Source: Phycisphaerales bacterium
Lineage (GTDB): Bacteria > Planctomycetota > Phycisphaerae > Sedimentisphaerales > UBA12454
DNA: 64,000 nucleotides
Direction of reading: 5' to 3'
Assembly (NCBI GenBank): GCA_003142595.1
Contig: PLMU01000007.1
Span: forward strand, 129,166-193,165
Part shown: one piece after another, positions 53,871 to 63,070 of the stretch
Position numbering within the stretch: position 1 is the stretch's first letter
Layout of the letters: each line of letters opens with the position of its first letter
Translations under genes and position numbers: made by a program
Notes under the pieces: generated by a model
What the model was told of the DNA's origin: nothing
The model's database searches: none
The model's input: only the letters and a program-made list of their open reading frames with translations

Positions 53871-54908
53871 ATGAGCACTAAAAATATTTTAGTCTGGCTG
53901 CCTTCACCGATGGGCGACGCCATAATGGCAACGCCGAGCCTGCGATGCATCAGAAGTCTCTATGAAAAAGATAAAATCTTCTTCTTCGCAAACAAAACGG
54001 TCACAGAAATCATGGCCGGCTGTCCGTCTGTCGACCTGTCTATAACCATAGAGAAAAATAATCCTTTCGCAATCGCTGCCAAACTTAAAAAATATAATTT
54101 CGACACTGCGATTCTTTTCAAAAACTCATTCGCTTCCGCACTTGCCGTGTATCTTGCGGGCATTAAAACGCGAATAGGATACGCCAGAGAATTCAGAGGT
54201 TATTTCCTCACTGAAAAACTTATTCCGCCCAAAATCAGCCGTTCACGCTTTAAACCTCTTTCAGCGGTTGATTACTATCTCGCTATCGCCTCGCGCCTTG
54301 GCCGTGATACTTCGAACAGAAGAACAGAACTTAGCGTCAATGAAAACGACATAAAAACAGTTTGCGAAAAGTTCGGCGAAAAAATTACCGGCCGCAATCC
54401 TCTTGTCATTCTCGTGCCGGGCGGCGCTTTCGGACCCAGCAAACTCTGGCCCGAAGACAGATTCGCGAAAGTATCCGACTTTCTCACGAATAAATTTTCC
54501 GCCAATGTCTTTATTTCGGTAAGCCCTCACAAAAATGAAGTTCAGATTGCCGAAAACATCTGCTCTGCTGCGAAAAAACCTGTTGTAAACCTGGCAAAGC
54601 ATCCTCTTACGCTTGGCCAGTTAAAGGCTCTCTTTTCATACGCCAACCTTGTAATCACCAATGACACCGGCCCTCGCCATATCGCCATTGCGCTTAATCG
54701 AAAAATTGTTTCGCTTTTCGGACCGAATAATCCAAAATGGACTGAATATGATTATCCTGACGAAATAAAAATTATCGCAGACGTCCCCTGTGCTCCCTGC
54801 AATAAACCCGTATGCAAAGAGGGTAAACACTATTGTATGGAATCCATAACAGCAGATTCCGTCTGCCAGGCCGCGGAAAAATTGCTTTCAGGAAACAAAA
54901 ATGAGTGA
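53871..54908 (+). CDS. ADP-heptose:LPS heptosyltransferase (GT9)
   Basis: 345 residues, GT9 family: N-terminal LPSPMGDAIMATPSLR (about 10-25), VILVPGGAFGPSKLWP and, in the donor-binding C-terminal domain, TNDTGPRHIAIAL (about 262-274) with FGPNNPKWT. Transfers heptose from ADP-heptose onto the inner core. WaaF-like by appearance; WaaC cannot be excluded. Overlaps the next gene by 8 bases. Confidence 0.9.
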   Translation: MSTKNILVWLPSPMGDAIMATPSLRCIRSLYEKDKIFFFANKTVTEIMAGCPSVDLSITIEKNNPFAIAAKLKKYNFDTAILFKNSFASALAVYLAGIKTRIGYAREFRGYFLTEKLIPPKISRSRFKPLSAVDYYLAIASRLGRDTSNRRTELSVNENDIKTVCEKFGEKITGRNPLVILVPGGAFGPSKLWPEDRFAKVSDFLTNKFSANVFISVSPHKNEVQIAENICSAAKKPVVNLAKHPLTLGQLKALFSYANLVITNDTGPRHIAIALNRKIVSLFGPNNPKWTEYDYPDEIKIIADVPCAPCNKPVCKEGKHYCMESITADSVCQAAEKLLSGNKNE

Positions 54909-55713
54909 ATTTATTGAAATCGCTCCTGATTTTTCCGTCCGCAGCGACTTTGTCGATTGCTTTAAAAGACTTGGTCTTGACAGCATAGAGAAGATTTTTT
55001 CCTTTGAAAAAGGAAAAGACCTGACCAAGGATAATCTCCCCGCTTCCCGCCGGCGGATTATGTTCGAAACCGACAACCCCAAAACTACTTTGTTTTTAAA
55101 AAGATATGAAAGTGTTCCAAAATTTACTCAATTAAAAAACTCCCTTGCCAGGCGAAAAAAAATATCGACAATGGCCTGCGACTTGGAGCCTGCCGAAATT
55201 CTTCGCCAGCTCGGCATTAATACCCCGCAAACAATAGCTTTCGGCCAACAGTGGCAGGGATTTTTTGAAAAGCGAAGCTTCATCATAACTGAAAAAATAC
55301 CCGATTCTTCCAGTCTCGAAGTAAAACTCCAGAAAAAAACTAAAAATTTCATCGAAAACCTCGCCTCTTTCGTAAGAAAATTCCACAATACCGGCTTTCG
55401 TCATCGCGATTTGTATCTGTGCCATATTTTCTGCGATTCGCGGGGGCAATTTACACTCATAGACCTCAGCAGAGTCTTCAAACCACTTGTTTTCTCCAAA
55501 AAATTTCTTGTAAAAGACCTCGCTCAGCTTTATTATTCCGCTCCGGGCAATTTTTTTACAAAAACAGACCGCCTGAGATTCTTATTGTGCTATCTGCAAA
55601 AAGATAAACTTACAAGACAGGATAAAATACTTATAAAAAATATTAAATCGAAGGCAAAGCAAATGGCAACGCACGACAAAAAGCACGGCCGAGTCGCGCC
55701 ATTTGAAAAATAA
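54901..55713 (+). CDS. WaaP/InaA-family lipopolysaccharide core kinase
   Basis: 270 residues of kinase-like fold. FLKRYE (about 64-69) supplies the phosphate-anchoring Lys, RHRDLYLCHIF (about 166-176) is the catalytic loop with the HRD Asp, and LIDLSRV replaces DFG-type metal binding. These match WaaP/RfaP kinases that phosphorylate core heptose. Position between a heptosyltransferase and a GT4 gene supports this. Confidence 0.87.
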   Translation: MSEFIEIAPDFSVRSDFVDCFKRLGLDSIEKIFSFEKGKDLTKDNLPASRRRIMFETDNPKTTLFLKRYESVPKFTQLKNSLARRKKISTMACDLEPAEILRQLGINTPQTIAFGQQWQGFFEKRSFIITEKIPDSSSLEVKLQKKTKNFIENLASFVRKFHNTGFRHRDLYLCHIFCDSRGQFTLIDLSRVFKPLVFSKKFLVKDLAQLYYSAPGNFFTKTDRLRFLLCYLQKDKLTRQDKILIKNIKSKAKQMATHDKKHGRVAPFEK

Positions 55714-55722
55714 CCGAAAAAT

Positions 55723-56901
55723 ATGAAACTTGCGATAATCACGGAACGGGCGAACATAACTTTAGGCGGAGCCGAAAAGAGCGTCTTTGAGCTTGCCGCC
55801 AGAATGGCTTTGCTCGGAGTTGACGTAAAAATTCTCGCCGCTACAGGCACCGAATCATCTCACCGGGTTAAAATCCTTTGCGGCGATACTGAAAAACGCG
55901 TCTCTTTCAAAACCTTTGGAAATGCCCTTCGCAGCCATCTTGCCGAAGAACATTACGACATAATTCACTCTGTGCTTCCGTTCGATTTTGCCGACGTTTA
56001 TCAGCCCAGAGGCGGCAGTTATCCCGAAGCGGCCATCCGCAACGCCGCAAGTTATAACAATCCTGCTGCGAGGTTTTTCAAACTTATTACCAGTTTCGCG
56101 AATATCAGAAGAACTATTCTCGCCCATTGCGAAAAAAAAATGTGTAAAAAAGAAAACGCTCCCATTGTTGCCGCTTTGAGCGAATATGTAAAATCGCAAT
56201 TCAAAATTCATTACAATATGCCGGATGAAAAAATCCGCGTTATCCCCAATGGAATCAAACTGTCTCCGAACCCGGACAAAATTCGCAGCGACAAACTTCG
56301 TTCTGCGATATTATCGAGTCTGAACCTTAAAGAAGCCGACGAACCTGTCTTTTTCTTTTTTGCCGCGCACAATTTCAGGCTTAAAGGGCTCGGCCCTCTT
56401 ATCCGGGCGATGAAAATCCTCTCTGAAAAACTTACTAAAAGGCCTCCATATCTTGTCGTGGCAGGAAAAGGCTCTCCATCTGATTATCGCCGTCTCGCTC
56501 GCAGATTAAAAATAGAAAACAGGCTAATATTTCTCGGCCCTGCGCCGCATATCCAGTCTGCTCTGGACGTTATCGATATCGCCGTGCTGCCGACTTATTA
56601 CGACCCTTCAAGCAGATTCATCCTCGAATCGCTTGCGGCCGGCAAACCGGTCATAACAACCAGATATAACGGCGCCGCAGATTTATTCACTGCCGATAGG
56701 CACGGCAAAATATACGATTCACCCGACGATATAGATTCACTTGCCGAGGCAATGAGATATTTTTGCAGTACTGAGAATATTTCCGCCGCAAAAAAGGCTA
56801 TTGAGAATGACGATATCAAAACGAAAGTGTCGATTGAAACGCACTGCGCCAAACTCCTCGATTTATACAACACCATAATCAAAAACAGGACGCAAAAATG
56901 A
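55723..56901 (+). CDS. GT4 glycosyltransferase, probable LPS core
   Basis: 392 residues in two Rossmann-like halves. The N-terminus contains TLGGAEKSVFELA (about 11-23), and the C-terminal donor site has PTYYDPSSRFILESLAAGKPVI (E at about 305 of the EX7E motif). This resembles WaaG-type core glucosyltransferases, consistent with its neighbours; other sugars are possible. The ATGA junction with plsY is a 4-base overlap. Confidence 0.87.
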   Translation: MKLAIITERANITLGGAEKSVFELAARMALLGVDVKILAATGTESSHRVKILCGDTEKRVSFKTFGNALRSHLAEEHYDIIHSVLPFDFADVYQPRGGSYPEAAIRNAASYNNPAARFFKLITSFANIRRTILAHCEKKMCKKENAPIVAALSEYVKSQFKIHYNMPDEKIRVIPNGIKLSPNPDKIRSDKLRSAILSSLNLKEADEPVFFFFAAHNFRLKGLGPLIRAMKILSEKLTKRPPYLVVAGKGSPSDYRRLARRLKIENRLIFLGPAPHIQSALDVIDIAVLPTYYDPSSRFILESLAAGKPVITTRYNGAADLFTADRHGKIYDSPDDIDSLAEAMRYFCSTENISAAKKAIENDDIKTKVSIETHCAKLLDLYNTIIKNRTQK

Positions 56902-57554
56902 AGGCCATTGTCTTAATAATTATTTCTTATTTTGTCGGCTCAATCTCGTTTGCCTGGATAATCGCAAAACTGCACGGCGTTGACCTTCGCGCAATCGGTT
57001 CAGGAAACCTGGGGGCGACAAATCTATCGAGAGCCTGCGGAAAAAAATGGGCTTATATTTGCTTCTTCCTCGATGTGCTTAAAGGTTTCATCCCTGCCAT
57101 CGCCGCTAAACAATTACTGAATATTTCCGACTCGCCGTCTGCCCACGTTCTTGCAGTCTGGCTGGCGGTCGGCATCGCTGCGATTTTAGGCCACATCTTT
57201 CCATTCTATCTAAAATTCAAAGGCGGAAAAGGTGTCGCCACAAGTTTCGGCGTCGCTTTGGGTATCTGGCCTTATTATACAATTCCCAGTGTCATAGTTT
57301 TTGCTTTGTGGGCCGTTATTGTTCTTATCTGGCGATACATTTCGCTCGCCTCTGTTATCGCCGCCGCCGTTTTTCCTGTGGTAATGATTATTTTCACGAT
57401 GACTTATGACAACTGGAATTTCAATGTCCTTTGGCCGTTGATTTTAATGGCGGTAATTCTTTGCTCGCTAGTTATTTTCCTTCACCGCGACAACATAAAA
57501 AGACTCATCGACGGCACCGAGCACAAAGTTCTGCAGAAAAAAGACACTGATTAA
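56898..57554 (+). CDS. plsY: Acyl-phosphate:glycerol-3-phosphate acyltransferase PlsY
   Basis: Makes lysophosphatidate, the first membrane phospholipid precursor. 218 residues with about 5-6 membrane spans. Conserved blocks: GSGNLGATNLSR (about 36-47), LDVLKGFIPA and HIFPFYLKFKGGKGVAT (about 101-117). Last gene of the lipid A/core operon; its stop overlaps the convergent gatB stop by 4 bases. Confidence 0.94.
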   Translation: MKAIVLIIISYFVGSISFAWIIAKLHGVDLRAIGSGNLGATNLSRACGKKWAYICFFLDVLKGFIPAIAAKQLLNISDSPSAHVLAVWLAVGIAAILGHIFPFYLKFKGGKGVATSFGVALGIWPYYTIPSVIVFALWAVIVLIWRYISLASVIAAAVFPVVMIIFTMTYDNWNFNVLWPLILMAVILCSLVIFLHRDNIKRLIDGTEHKVLQKKDTD

Positions 57555-59014
57555 ATTTTCAGCTTCGCTGCCAGAATCTTCGCCACTACCTGCGGATTTG
57601 CCGTCCCTTTTGATTTTTGCATTACCTGCCCCATTAAAAAGCCATAAGCTTTTTTGCTCTTCTTGTCGCCGCTTTTTGCGTCCTCAACCGCTTGCGCGTT
57701 TGCCGCGATTACTTCATCGACAATTTTCTCAAGCTCTCCCGCATCGCTTTTTTGAATAAGATTTAGTTTCTCGGCAATTTTGTCAGGCTCATCTTCGCTT
57801 TCAGTCATTTTTTCAAAAATTATAACCGCCGAAGTAGCGCTTATCTGCCCCGCATCTGCCAATTTCGCAAGCTGAGCAAGTCTCTGCGGACTAATTCCAA
57901 GTTCTGACACTTTACAGTTTTTCTCATTGGCTATTTTCAGCCCCTTCTGCGTGATAAGATTGCACACTCGCTTCGCATCGCCGCCGGCTTTTACGCTGCT
58001 GTCGAAAAATTCCGCCGTCGCTTTATCTGCAGTCAACACACCAGCGTCATAATCGCTCAAACCATATCCGCTCACAAAACGCCCCTGCATTTTCAGCGGC
58101 AATTCGCAAAGTTTCGAATTTATTTCCTTTAGCCACTTTTTGTCCGCGACAACCGGCACAAGGTCAGGGTCGGGAAAATATCGGTAATCGTGCGCCTCTT
58201 CCTTTTCTCTCTGCAGAACGGTAACTTCCTTTATATCGTCCCAGCCGAAAGTCTTTTTATTTCCGCTTTGCATGACTTCACCGGACTCGAGAAAATTATC
58301 AAGCTGTCTTTGTGCCTCGAATGCTACACTTTTTTCAAGTGCCTTGAAGCTGTTAAGATTTTTAACTTCCGTAATCGGCGTTTTATGTTCACCGCCGCCT
58401 TTTTTAATATGAAGATTAACATTCGGCTCGAACCGCATATGCCCTTTTTGCATGTCCGCTTCCGAAACGCCCAGGAATCGCACTATTCGCTGTAATTCCT
58501 CCGCAAGCATTTTCACTTCTTCGGCACTATTCAAATCCGGCTCAGTCACAATTTCCATCAGCGGCGTTCCCGCCCTATTAAGGTCAACCTGTGAAAAAGG
58601 CCCTGCCGTATGAATATTTTTGCCCGCGTCCTCTTCGAGATGCACCCTGCGAATACGAATTTTCTTTGCGCCGGCTTTAGTCGGAATTTCTATAAATCCG
58701 TTCGACCCGATTGGCAAATCGTATTGGCTTATCTGATAATTTTTCGGCAAATCGGGATAATAATAACTCTTTCTGTCCCACTTGGTAAATTCCGCGATTT
58801 TACATCCAAGAGCCGTTGCGGTCAGTATCGCGAATTCCACCGCCTTTTTATTCATCACCGGCAGTGCACCCGGCAGTCCCAGACATACCGGACAAACCTT
58901 GCTGTTCGGCTCCGCCGCAAATGCAAGCTCACATCCGCAGAACATCTTCGTCCGCACAGCCATCTGCACATGAATCTCAAGCCCAACAATAATTTTATAA
59001 TCAACATTTGTCAT
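57551..59014 (-). CDS. gatB: Asp-tRNA(Asn)/Glu-tRNA(Gln) amidotransferase subunit B
   Basis: tRNA-binding and kinase subunit of GatCAB, which amidates mischarged tRNAs. 487 residues: GLEIHVQM at the start, CPVCLGLPGALPV (about 37-49), YYYPDLPKNYQISQYDLPI (about 86-104), EDAGK (about 131-135), and the GatB/YqeY helical tail (about 340-487). ATGA overlap with gatA. Confidence 0.95.
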   Translation of the reverse strand: MTNVDYKIIVGLEIHVQMAVRTKMFCGCELAFAAEPNSKVCPVCLGLPGALPVMNKKAVEFAILTATALGCKIAEFTKWDRKSYYYPDLPKNYQISQYDLPIGSNGFIEIPTKAGAKKIRIRRVHLEEDAGKNIHTAGPFSQVDLNRAGTPLMEIVTEPDLNSAEEVKMLAEELQRIVRFLGVSEADMQKGHMRFEPNVNLHIKKGGGEHKTPITEVKNLNSFKALEKSVAFEAQRQLDNFLESGEVMQSGNKKTFGWDDIKEVTVLQREKEEAHDYRYFPDPDLVPVVADKKWLKEINSKLCELPLKMQGRFVSGYGLSDYDAGVLTADKATAEFFDSSVKAGGDAKRVCNLITQKGLKIANEKNCKVSELGISPQRLAQLAKLADAGQISATSAVIIFEKMTESEDEPDKIAEKLNLIQKSDAGELEKIVDEVIAANAQAVEDAKSGDKKSKKAYGFLMGQVMQKSKGTANPQVVAKILAAKLKI

Positions 59015-60483
59015 AGTTGAGGTTTTTTCTTATGGAAGTCCGTCTGATTTTCGAACATTTTCGCAATTCTCAATAATTTTTCTTCCTGGAATGTCGAACC
59101 GATTATCTGCAATCCTATCGGCAGATTGTTTTTATCGAACCCGCAGGGAACACTCATACCCGGAACTCCCGCAAGATTTACAGCCAGGGTATAAACATCC
59201 AAAAGATACATCTGCAGCGGGTCTGCCATCTTTTCCCCGATTTTAAACGCTGTCGTCGGACTTATCGGCATCATAATGCAATCGGCTTTTTGGAACGCAG
59301 CGATAAAATCGCTTCGTATAAGGTTTCGCACCTTTAGCGCCTTTAAATAATACGCATCATAATAGCCGCTTGACAGCGCGTATGTGCCGATCATTATACG
59401 CCTTTTAACTTCCGGCCCGAACGCTTCCGCTCGCGATTTGGTATAAACCTCAATATAATCGCCTGCTTTTTTAGTCCTGTATCCGTAATGCACGCCGTCA
59501 TATCTCGCAAGATTGCTCGACGCTTCTGCCGTTGCGATTATGTAATATGCAGCCACAGAATATTCGAAGTGCGGCATTTTAATTTCGATAATTTCCGCGC
59601 CGCTTTTTTTATAAAGTTCAATCGCACCTTTTACAGCCGCAACAACTTCACCGTCGGCGCCCTGGAATAATTCCGGCACAACAGCGATTTTCAAACCTTT
59701 CACAGGTTCGTCAATTTTGGCAAGATAATCGCATTTAGGCGCCGTCTTTTCGTCAACGCTTGTGCTGTCTTTTTCATCGTGTCCTGCGATAACATTCAGC
59801 ATCAACGCGCAATCAGCAGCATCTTTTGTCAGCGGCCCGATTTGGTCAAGACTCGAACCAAAAGCGACAAGCCCGTATCGCGACACTCTGCCGTAAGTTG
59901 GTTTTAGCCCCGCGACTCCGCATAAACTCGCCGGCTGCCTGATAGACCCGCCCGTATCGCTGCCCAGCGCCGCAAAGCACATCTGCGCCGCCACCGCCGC
60001 CGCCGAACCGCCGCTGCTTCCGCCCGGCACTCTGCTTTTATCCCACGGATTGACTGTTTTTTTCAATCCCGAATTTTCTGTACTCGAACCCATCGCAAAT
60101 TCGTCGAGATTTGTTTTGCCGATGATAACCGCGTCAGCCGCCAGCAATTTATCGATTACCGTTGCGTTGTATGGCGAATGAAAATTTTCAAGTATTTTTG
60201 ATGCGCAGGTAGTCGCGCCGAATGCTGTGCACATATTATCTTTAACTGCTATCGGCACACCCGCAAGAGCGCCGACACTTTGCCCTTTTGCGATTTTACC
60301 GTCAATTTCTTTCGCCCTGGCCAGTGCGTCTTGTTTAAAGGTGCTTAAAAATGCCCCGATTTGTGCATCGTGTTTTTCTATCCGCGTAAAAACTGCCGAA
60401 ACAGCTTCGCTGCTTTTTATTTCGCCTTTGGCGATTTTCCTCTGCAATTCTCTGCAGCTAAGTTTCAGTATTTCTTCGCTCAT
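59011..60483 (-). CDS. gatA: Amidotransferase subunit A (amidase)
   Basis: Releases ammonia from glutamine for GatB. 490 residues with the amidase Ser-cisSer-Lys triad: Lys in VPIAVKDN (about 77), GGSSGGSAAAVAA (about 151-163) and DTGGSIRQP (about 173-181). Overlaps gatC by 4 bases (ATGA). Confidence 0.95.
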   Translation of the reverse strand: MSEEILKLSCRELQRKIAKGEIKSSEAVSAVFTRIEKHDAQIGAFLSTFKQDALARAKEIDGKIAKGQSVGALAGVPIAVKDNMCTAFGATTCASKILENFHSPYNATVIDKLLAADAVIIGKTNLDEFAMGSSTENSGLKKTVNPWDKSRVPGGSSGGSAAAVAAQMCFAALGSDTGGSIRQPASLCGVAGLKPTYGRVSRYGLVAFGSSLDQIGPLTKDAADCALMLNVIAGHDEKDSTSVDEKTAPKCDYLAKIDEPVKGLKIAVVPELFQGADGEVVAAVKGAIELYKKSGAEIIEIKMPHFEYSVAAYYIIATAEASSNLARYDGVHYGYRTKKAGDYIEVYTKSRAEAFGPEVKRRIMIGTYALSSGYYDAYYLKALKVRNLIRSDFIAAFQKADCIMMPISPTTAFKIGEKMADPLQMYLLDVYTLAVNLAGVPGMSVPCGFDKNNLPIGLQIIGSTFQEEKLLRIAKMFENQTDFHKKKPQL

Positions 60484-60791
60484 AACCCGCCCGGCTCTTC
60501 CAGAATTTTCGGCACGATAAAGAATTGTCCGTCGCTTTGGGGCGCATTGGCAAGGGTCTTTTCAGTGCCAAGCGATTGTTTAACTACATCTTCTCTGAGA
60601 CAATTATTTATGGGCAGGCAATGCGCCAGCGGCTCGACTTTGCTCGTATCGAGCTGATTGAGTTTTTCTATATATTCGAGAATTGCGCTAAGCTGACCGC
60701 TGAATTGTGCGATTTCGTCCTCGCTCAGGTCAAGTCTGCTCAATTTGGCTACCTGTCTTACCTGCTCGATATCTATTTTTTTCTGACCCAT
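60480..60791 (-). CDS. gatC: Amidotransferase subunit C
   Basis: 103 residues from the ATG at 60791 (AGGG 7 bases upstream; a TTG at 60797 is less likely). Conserved VAKLSRLDLSEDEI (about 14-27) and LREDVVKQS. Stabilises GatA in the complex. First gene of gatCAB, just downstream of the rpmB terminator. Confidence 0.93.
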   Translation of the reverse strand: MGQKKIDIEQVRQVAKLSRLDLSEDEIAQFSGQLSAILEYIEKLNQLDTSKVEPLAHCLPINNCLREDVVKQSLGTEKTLANAPQSDGQFFIVPKILEEPGGL

Positions 60792-60800
60792 AAACAAGCC

Positions 60801-60837
60801 CTGACAACAAAAAAGCAGGATTAAAAATCCTGCTTTT
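60801..60837 (-). terminator. Rho-independent terminator of rpmB
   Basis: A 12-bp perfect stem (AAAAGCAGGATT 60811-60822 with 60826-60837), 3-base loop. On the minus strand it continues into TTTT and TTGTTG, so it ends rpmB transcription before gatC. Confidence 0.85.
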
Positions 60838-60873
60838 AAAATAACCGAAATGTATTAAATCTTCAATGTCTTA

Positions 60874-61125
60874 TTATGCTTTTTTATAGTTCCGTTTCAG
60901 CGGTTTTTGTATCAATCCCATCTTTATCGCCTTGGCCGAAACCCTTACTCTGCAGACATTGCCATCGATAACCGCACGGACCTTCTGGATATTCGCCTTG
61001 AATGTCCGTTTCGTGATACCGGTAGTCTTTACGCCTACTCCGCCGAGGTATTTCGCCTTGCCGCGATGGGTAATCTGGTTGCCGCTGCTCGTTTTTTTAC
61101 CTAAAAAATGACATACTCGTGACAT
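60874..61125 (-). CDS. rpmB: 50S ribosomal protein bL28
   Basis: 83 residues, slightly longer than most bL28. MSRVCHFLGKKTSSGNQITH then RGKAKYLGGVGVKTTGITKR and VRVSAKAIKMG match the family. The Cys residues needed for the zinc form are not paired, so it is the C- form. It stands alone with its own terminator. Confidence 0.93.
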   Translation of the reverse strand: MSRVCHFLGKKTSSGNQITHRGKAKYLGGVGVKTTGITKRTFKANIQKVRAVIDGNVCRVRVSAKAIKMGLIQKPLKRNYKKA

Positions 61126-61268
61126 AAACTATCGCTCCGATTAAATTTAGCTTTGCTGAAACCTTTAAAGTCTTACAAGTATAAGAATTTACAGTCCCTT
61201 TGCAAGGCTAAAATTAAATACTTATAACCTCTTTTAAATAAACAGGTTGCGCCAAAATTACCGCGCCT

Positions 61269-61940
61269 TTATTTCTTCGGATACCCGACCGTCTGCGCAA
61301 GAATTACCTTTTGGTCGCTCTTCAGTTTCATCGTCGCCGCCAGCGCCGGCTTATCAACCATTCCCCGTACTACCGTTGCCAATCCTTCCGATGCGCAGAA
61401 AAGATAAACATTCTGGCTGATATAGCCCGTATCGGTAGCCGAATAGAACACCTTTTGGTCTTCAGACATATTTCCCATCTTTGCGAAATCCGCCACAAAA
61501 ATCAAATTTACAGGCGCATCCTTCACAAATGGCTGTTTCCCTGTTGCTTCGCGAATATCCCCTGCCAGAACGCCGATCAGTTTATTTTCCTTGGCGTCAT
61601 ATAGATAAAGTCCATCAGCCATAGCGACATAAACATCGATTTCCTGTTTATTCATCGCCGTAGGTGCGGTTCGTTTTCCATCCGGCCGGTTTATTCCATT
61701 TGCCGCCCACAGCATATTTGAAAGAACCTGCAAAGGCAGTTTTTCGCCGCTGAATTCTCGCGACGTTTTTCTTTCCTTCAGCGCCTCCATCAATGGCTTG
61801 CCGCCTTCCATCTTTGGCTTCGGCAATTCAATGGACTTTACCGTCCCCGCCGAATTCGCATCCGCCGCAAATATCTGCACCGGATAAACAAAAAGAACAG
61901 CCATTAACAAAACAATAGCTAAAAACATTTTCGTATTCAT
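61269..61940 (-). CDS. Exported SagB/nitroreductase-family protein
   Basis: 223 residues with a signal peptide (about 1-25), unusual for a flavin reductase fold. The body has ERKTSREFSGEKLPLQVLSNMLWAA split over residues about 51-75 (the FMN-binding SxREF start), NKQEIDVYV, and a C-terminal GLATVVRGMVDK. SagB-like nitroreductases use FMN to oxidise azolines or reduce quinones and nitro groups; an exported version would need cofactor in the periplasm. The downstream lipoprotein gene order suggests no operon partner with known function. Confidence 0.75.
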   Translation of the reverse strand: MNTKMFLAIVLLMAVLFVYPVQIFAADANSAGTVKSIELPKPKMEGGKPLMEALKERKTSREFSGEKLPLQVLSNMLWAANGINRPDGKRTAPTAMNKQEIDVYVAMADGLYLYDAKENKLIGVLAGDIREATGKQPFVKDAPVNLIFVADFAKMGNMSEDQKVFYSATDTGYISQNVYLFCASEGLATVVRGMVDKPALAATMKLKSDQKVILAQTVGYPKK

Positions 61941-61967
61941 AATATTTTCCCTTTAAAGATATATCCG

Positions 61968-62654
61968 TTATTTGATATTTATTACTTGCTGCCCCTTTAG
62001 CACTTTCCCCGTCAGGTAGTCTGTAAATTGTGCTTTTAACGTAAGGTCTTTTTCTTTGCCTGTCAGGACAGAGTTTACATCGAACTGCAGTTTATAATAG
62101 CATGTCATAAGCGAGCCTGACCAGTTTTTCTTAAGTTCTTTCGGCTCGATTGCCCAGCTCTTCAAGAGTGCCTCTTGCGGCTTTGCGTTTAGATTCCACA
62201 GTTCTACATCAATCGCGCCTGCCGCCTTTATAACATCGCCCATATCGTCGATTGGTCTTAGATATACGATTAACGTCTCTTTTTTATTATCTTTGTTTGT
62301 ATCGTACAAACCGCTTCGGCTTGTGATTTCAATTGCCGTTATCGTCGAAAGCGCCTCTGTCCTTGCCGGCTTGTCGATTCCCATTAATGTTGCAACTTGT
62401 TCCTTGAGTTGTTTGTTTTCAGCCGCAAGTCTGGCGCGATTCCCGGCCGAATTCATATCTTCCGCGCTTTTTTGTTTTACTTGTCCAGTTTTCCCGCTTG
62501 CTTTAGTGCCTTTCGGATTTGCTTTAACTTCTTTTTGTTTTAGCGCCGGCGGCTGCTTAGCTGTCTTTATCTGCTTTTTCTCTTCACATCCCGCGATAAG
62601 AAAAAGCGACAAAAGAATTACAAAACTTGTCTTGCAGGTCTGTATTTTTTTCAT
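61968..62654 (-). CDS. Lipoprotein of unknown function
   Basis: 228 residues. Lipobox LIAGC (Cys about 23), then a Lys/Pro/Gln-rich spacer, a short coiled coil (NRARLAAENKQLKEQVATL, about 72-90), and a beta-rich C-terminal domain (about 100-228) containing DTNKDNKKET and LTLKAQFTDYLTG. I do not recognise the family. It lies 27 bases upstream of the exported nitroreductase gene on the same strand and is likely co-transcribed. Confidence 0.75.
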   Translation of the reverse strand: MKKIQTCKTSFVILLSLFLIAGCEEKKQIKTAKQPPALKQKEVKANPKGTKASGKTGQVKQKSAEDMNSAGNRARLAAENKQLKEQVATLMGIDKPARTEALSTITAIEITSRSGLYDTNKDNKKETLIVYLRPIDDMGDVIKAAGAIDVELWNLNAKPQEALLKSWAIEPKELKKNWSGSLMTCYYKLQFDVNSVLTGKEKDLTLKAQFTDYLTGKVLKGQQVINIK

Positions 62655-63070
62655 TTTATCTTTCCCTTTCTTACGTAATATTACCGCCCAATAACCTGCA
62701 TTGTCAACTATATATCTCCGTCATTATTTAGCCTTTTTCACTTCTTACTTCTCACTTCTCCACTTTCTCACTCTCTGGCGTAACGGACAATAATGTTCGT
62801 TTGCTTTAAGGCAAACCCCTTAGGGGTAAAAAAGTCAAACATTAAACCCGGTTGAAGCTTGCTTCAGAAAGGGTTTTGTTTGAATTTTTTAAGTGTTCGC
62901 AGAACACTGCCTTAAAGCAATAGCGTATCTGCGAACTCTGTGACTCGGTGGTGAGATTAATTTTATTCTTCGTGTTCCTTCGTGAGCTTCGTGTTCTTCG
63001 TGGTGAAAAAATCTGCGAAAATCAGCGCAATCAGCGTCTAAAATCCTCGTGTCTTCGCGCCTTAGTGGCC
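62655..63070. repeat. Structured, repeat-rich intergenic region
   Basis: 416 bases without a gene. 62782-62925 holds nested hairpins: AACGGACA/TGTTCGTT (62782-62801), ACCCC-TTA-GGGGT near 62815-62827, a three-tier stem TCAAAC/AAACCC/TTGAAGC with GCTTCA/GGGTTT/GTTTGA (62835-62883), AGTGTTC-GCA-GAACACT (62892-62908), and the pair GCTTTAAGGCA (62803-62813) with TGCCTTAAAGC (62908-62918). 62940-63070 is degenerate text of the kind CTTCGTGTTCTTCGTGG and CTTCGCGCCTTAGTGGCC, related to 41791-41815. Confidence 0.6.

Noticed and set aside
62761..63070. CRISPR array or tRNA in the repeat-rich gap
   Set aside because: The repeats are inverted and irregular with no regular spacers, and no cloverleaf or CCA end could be drawn.
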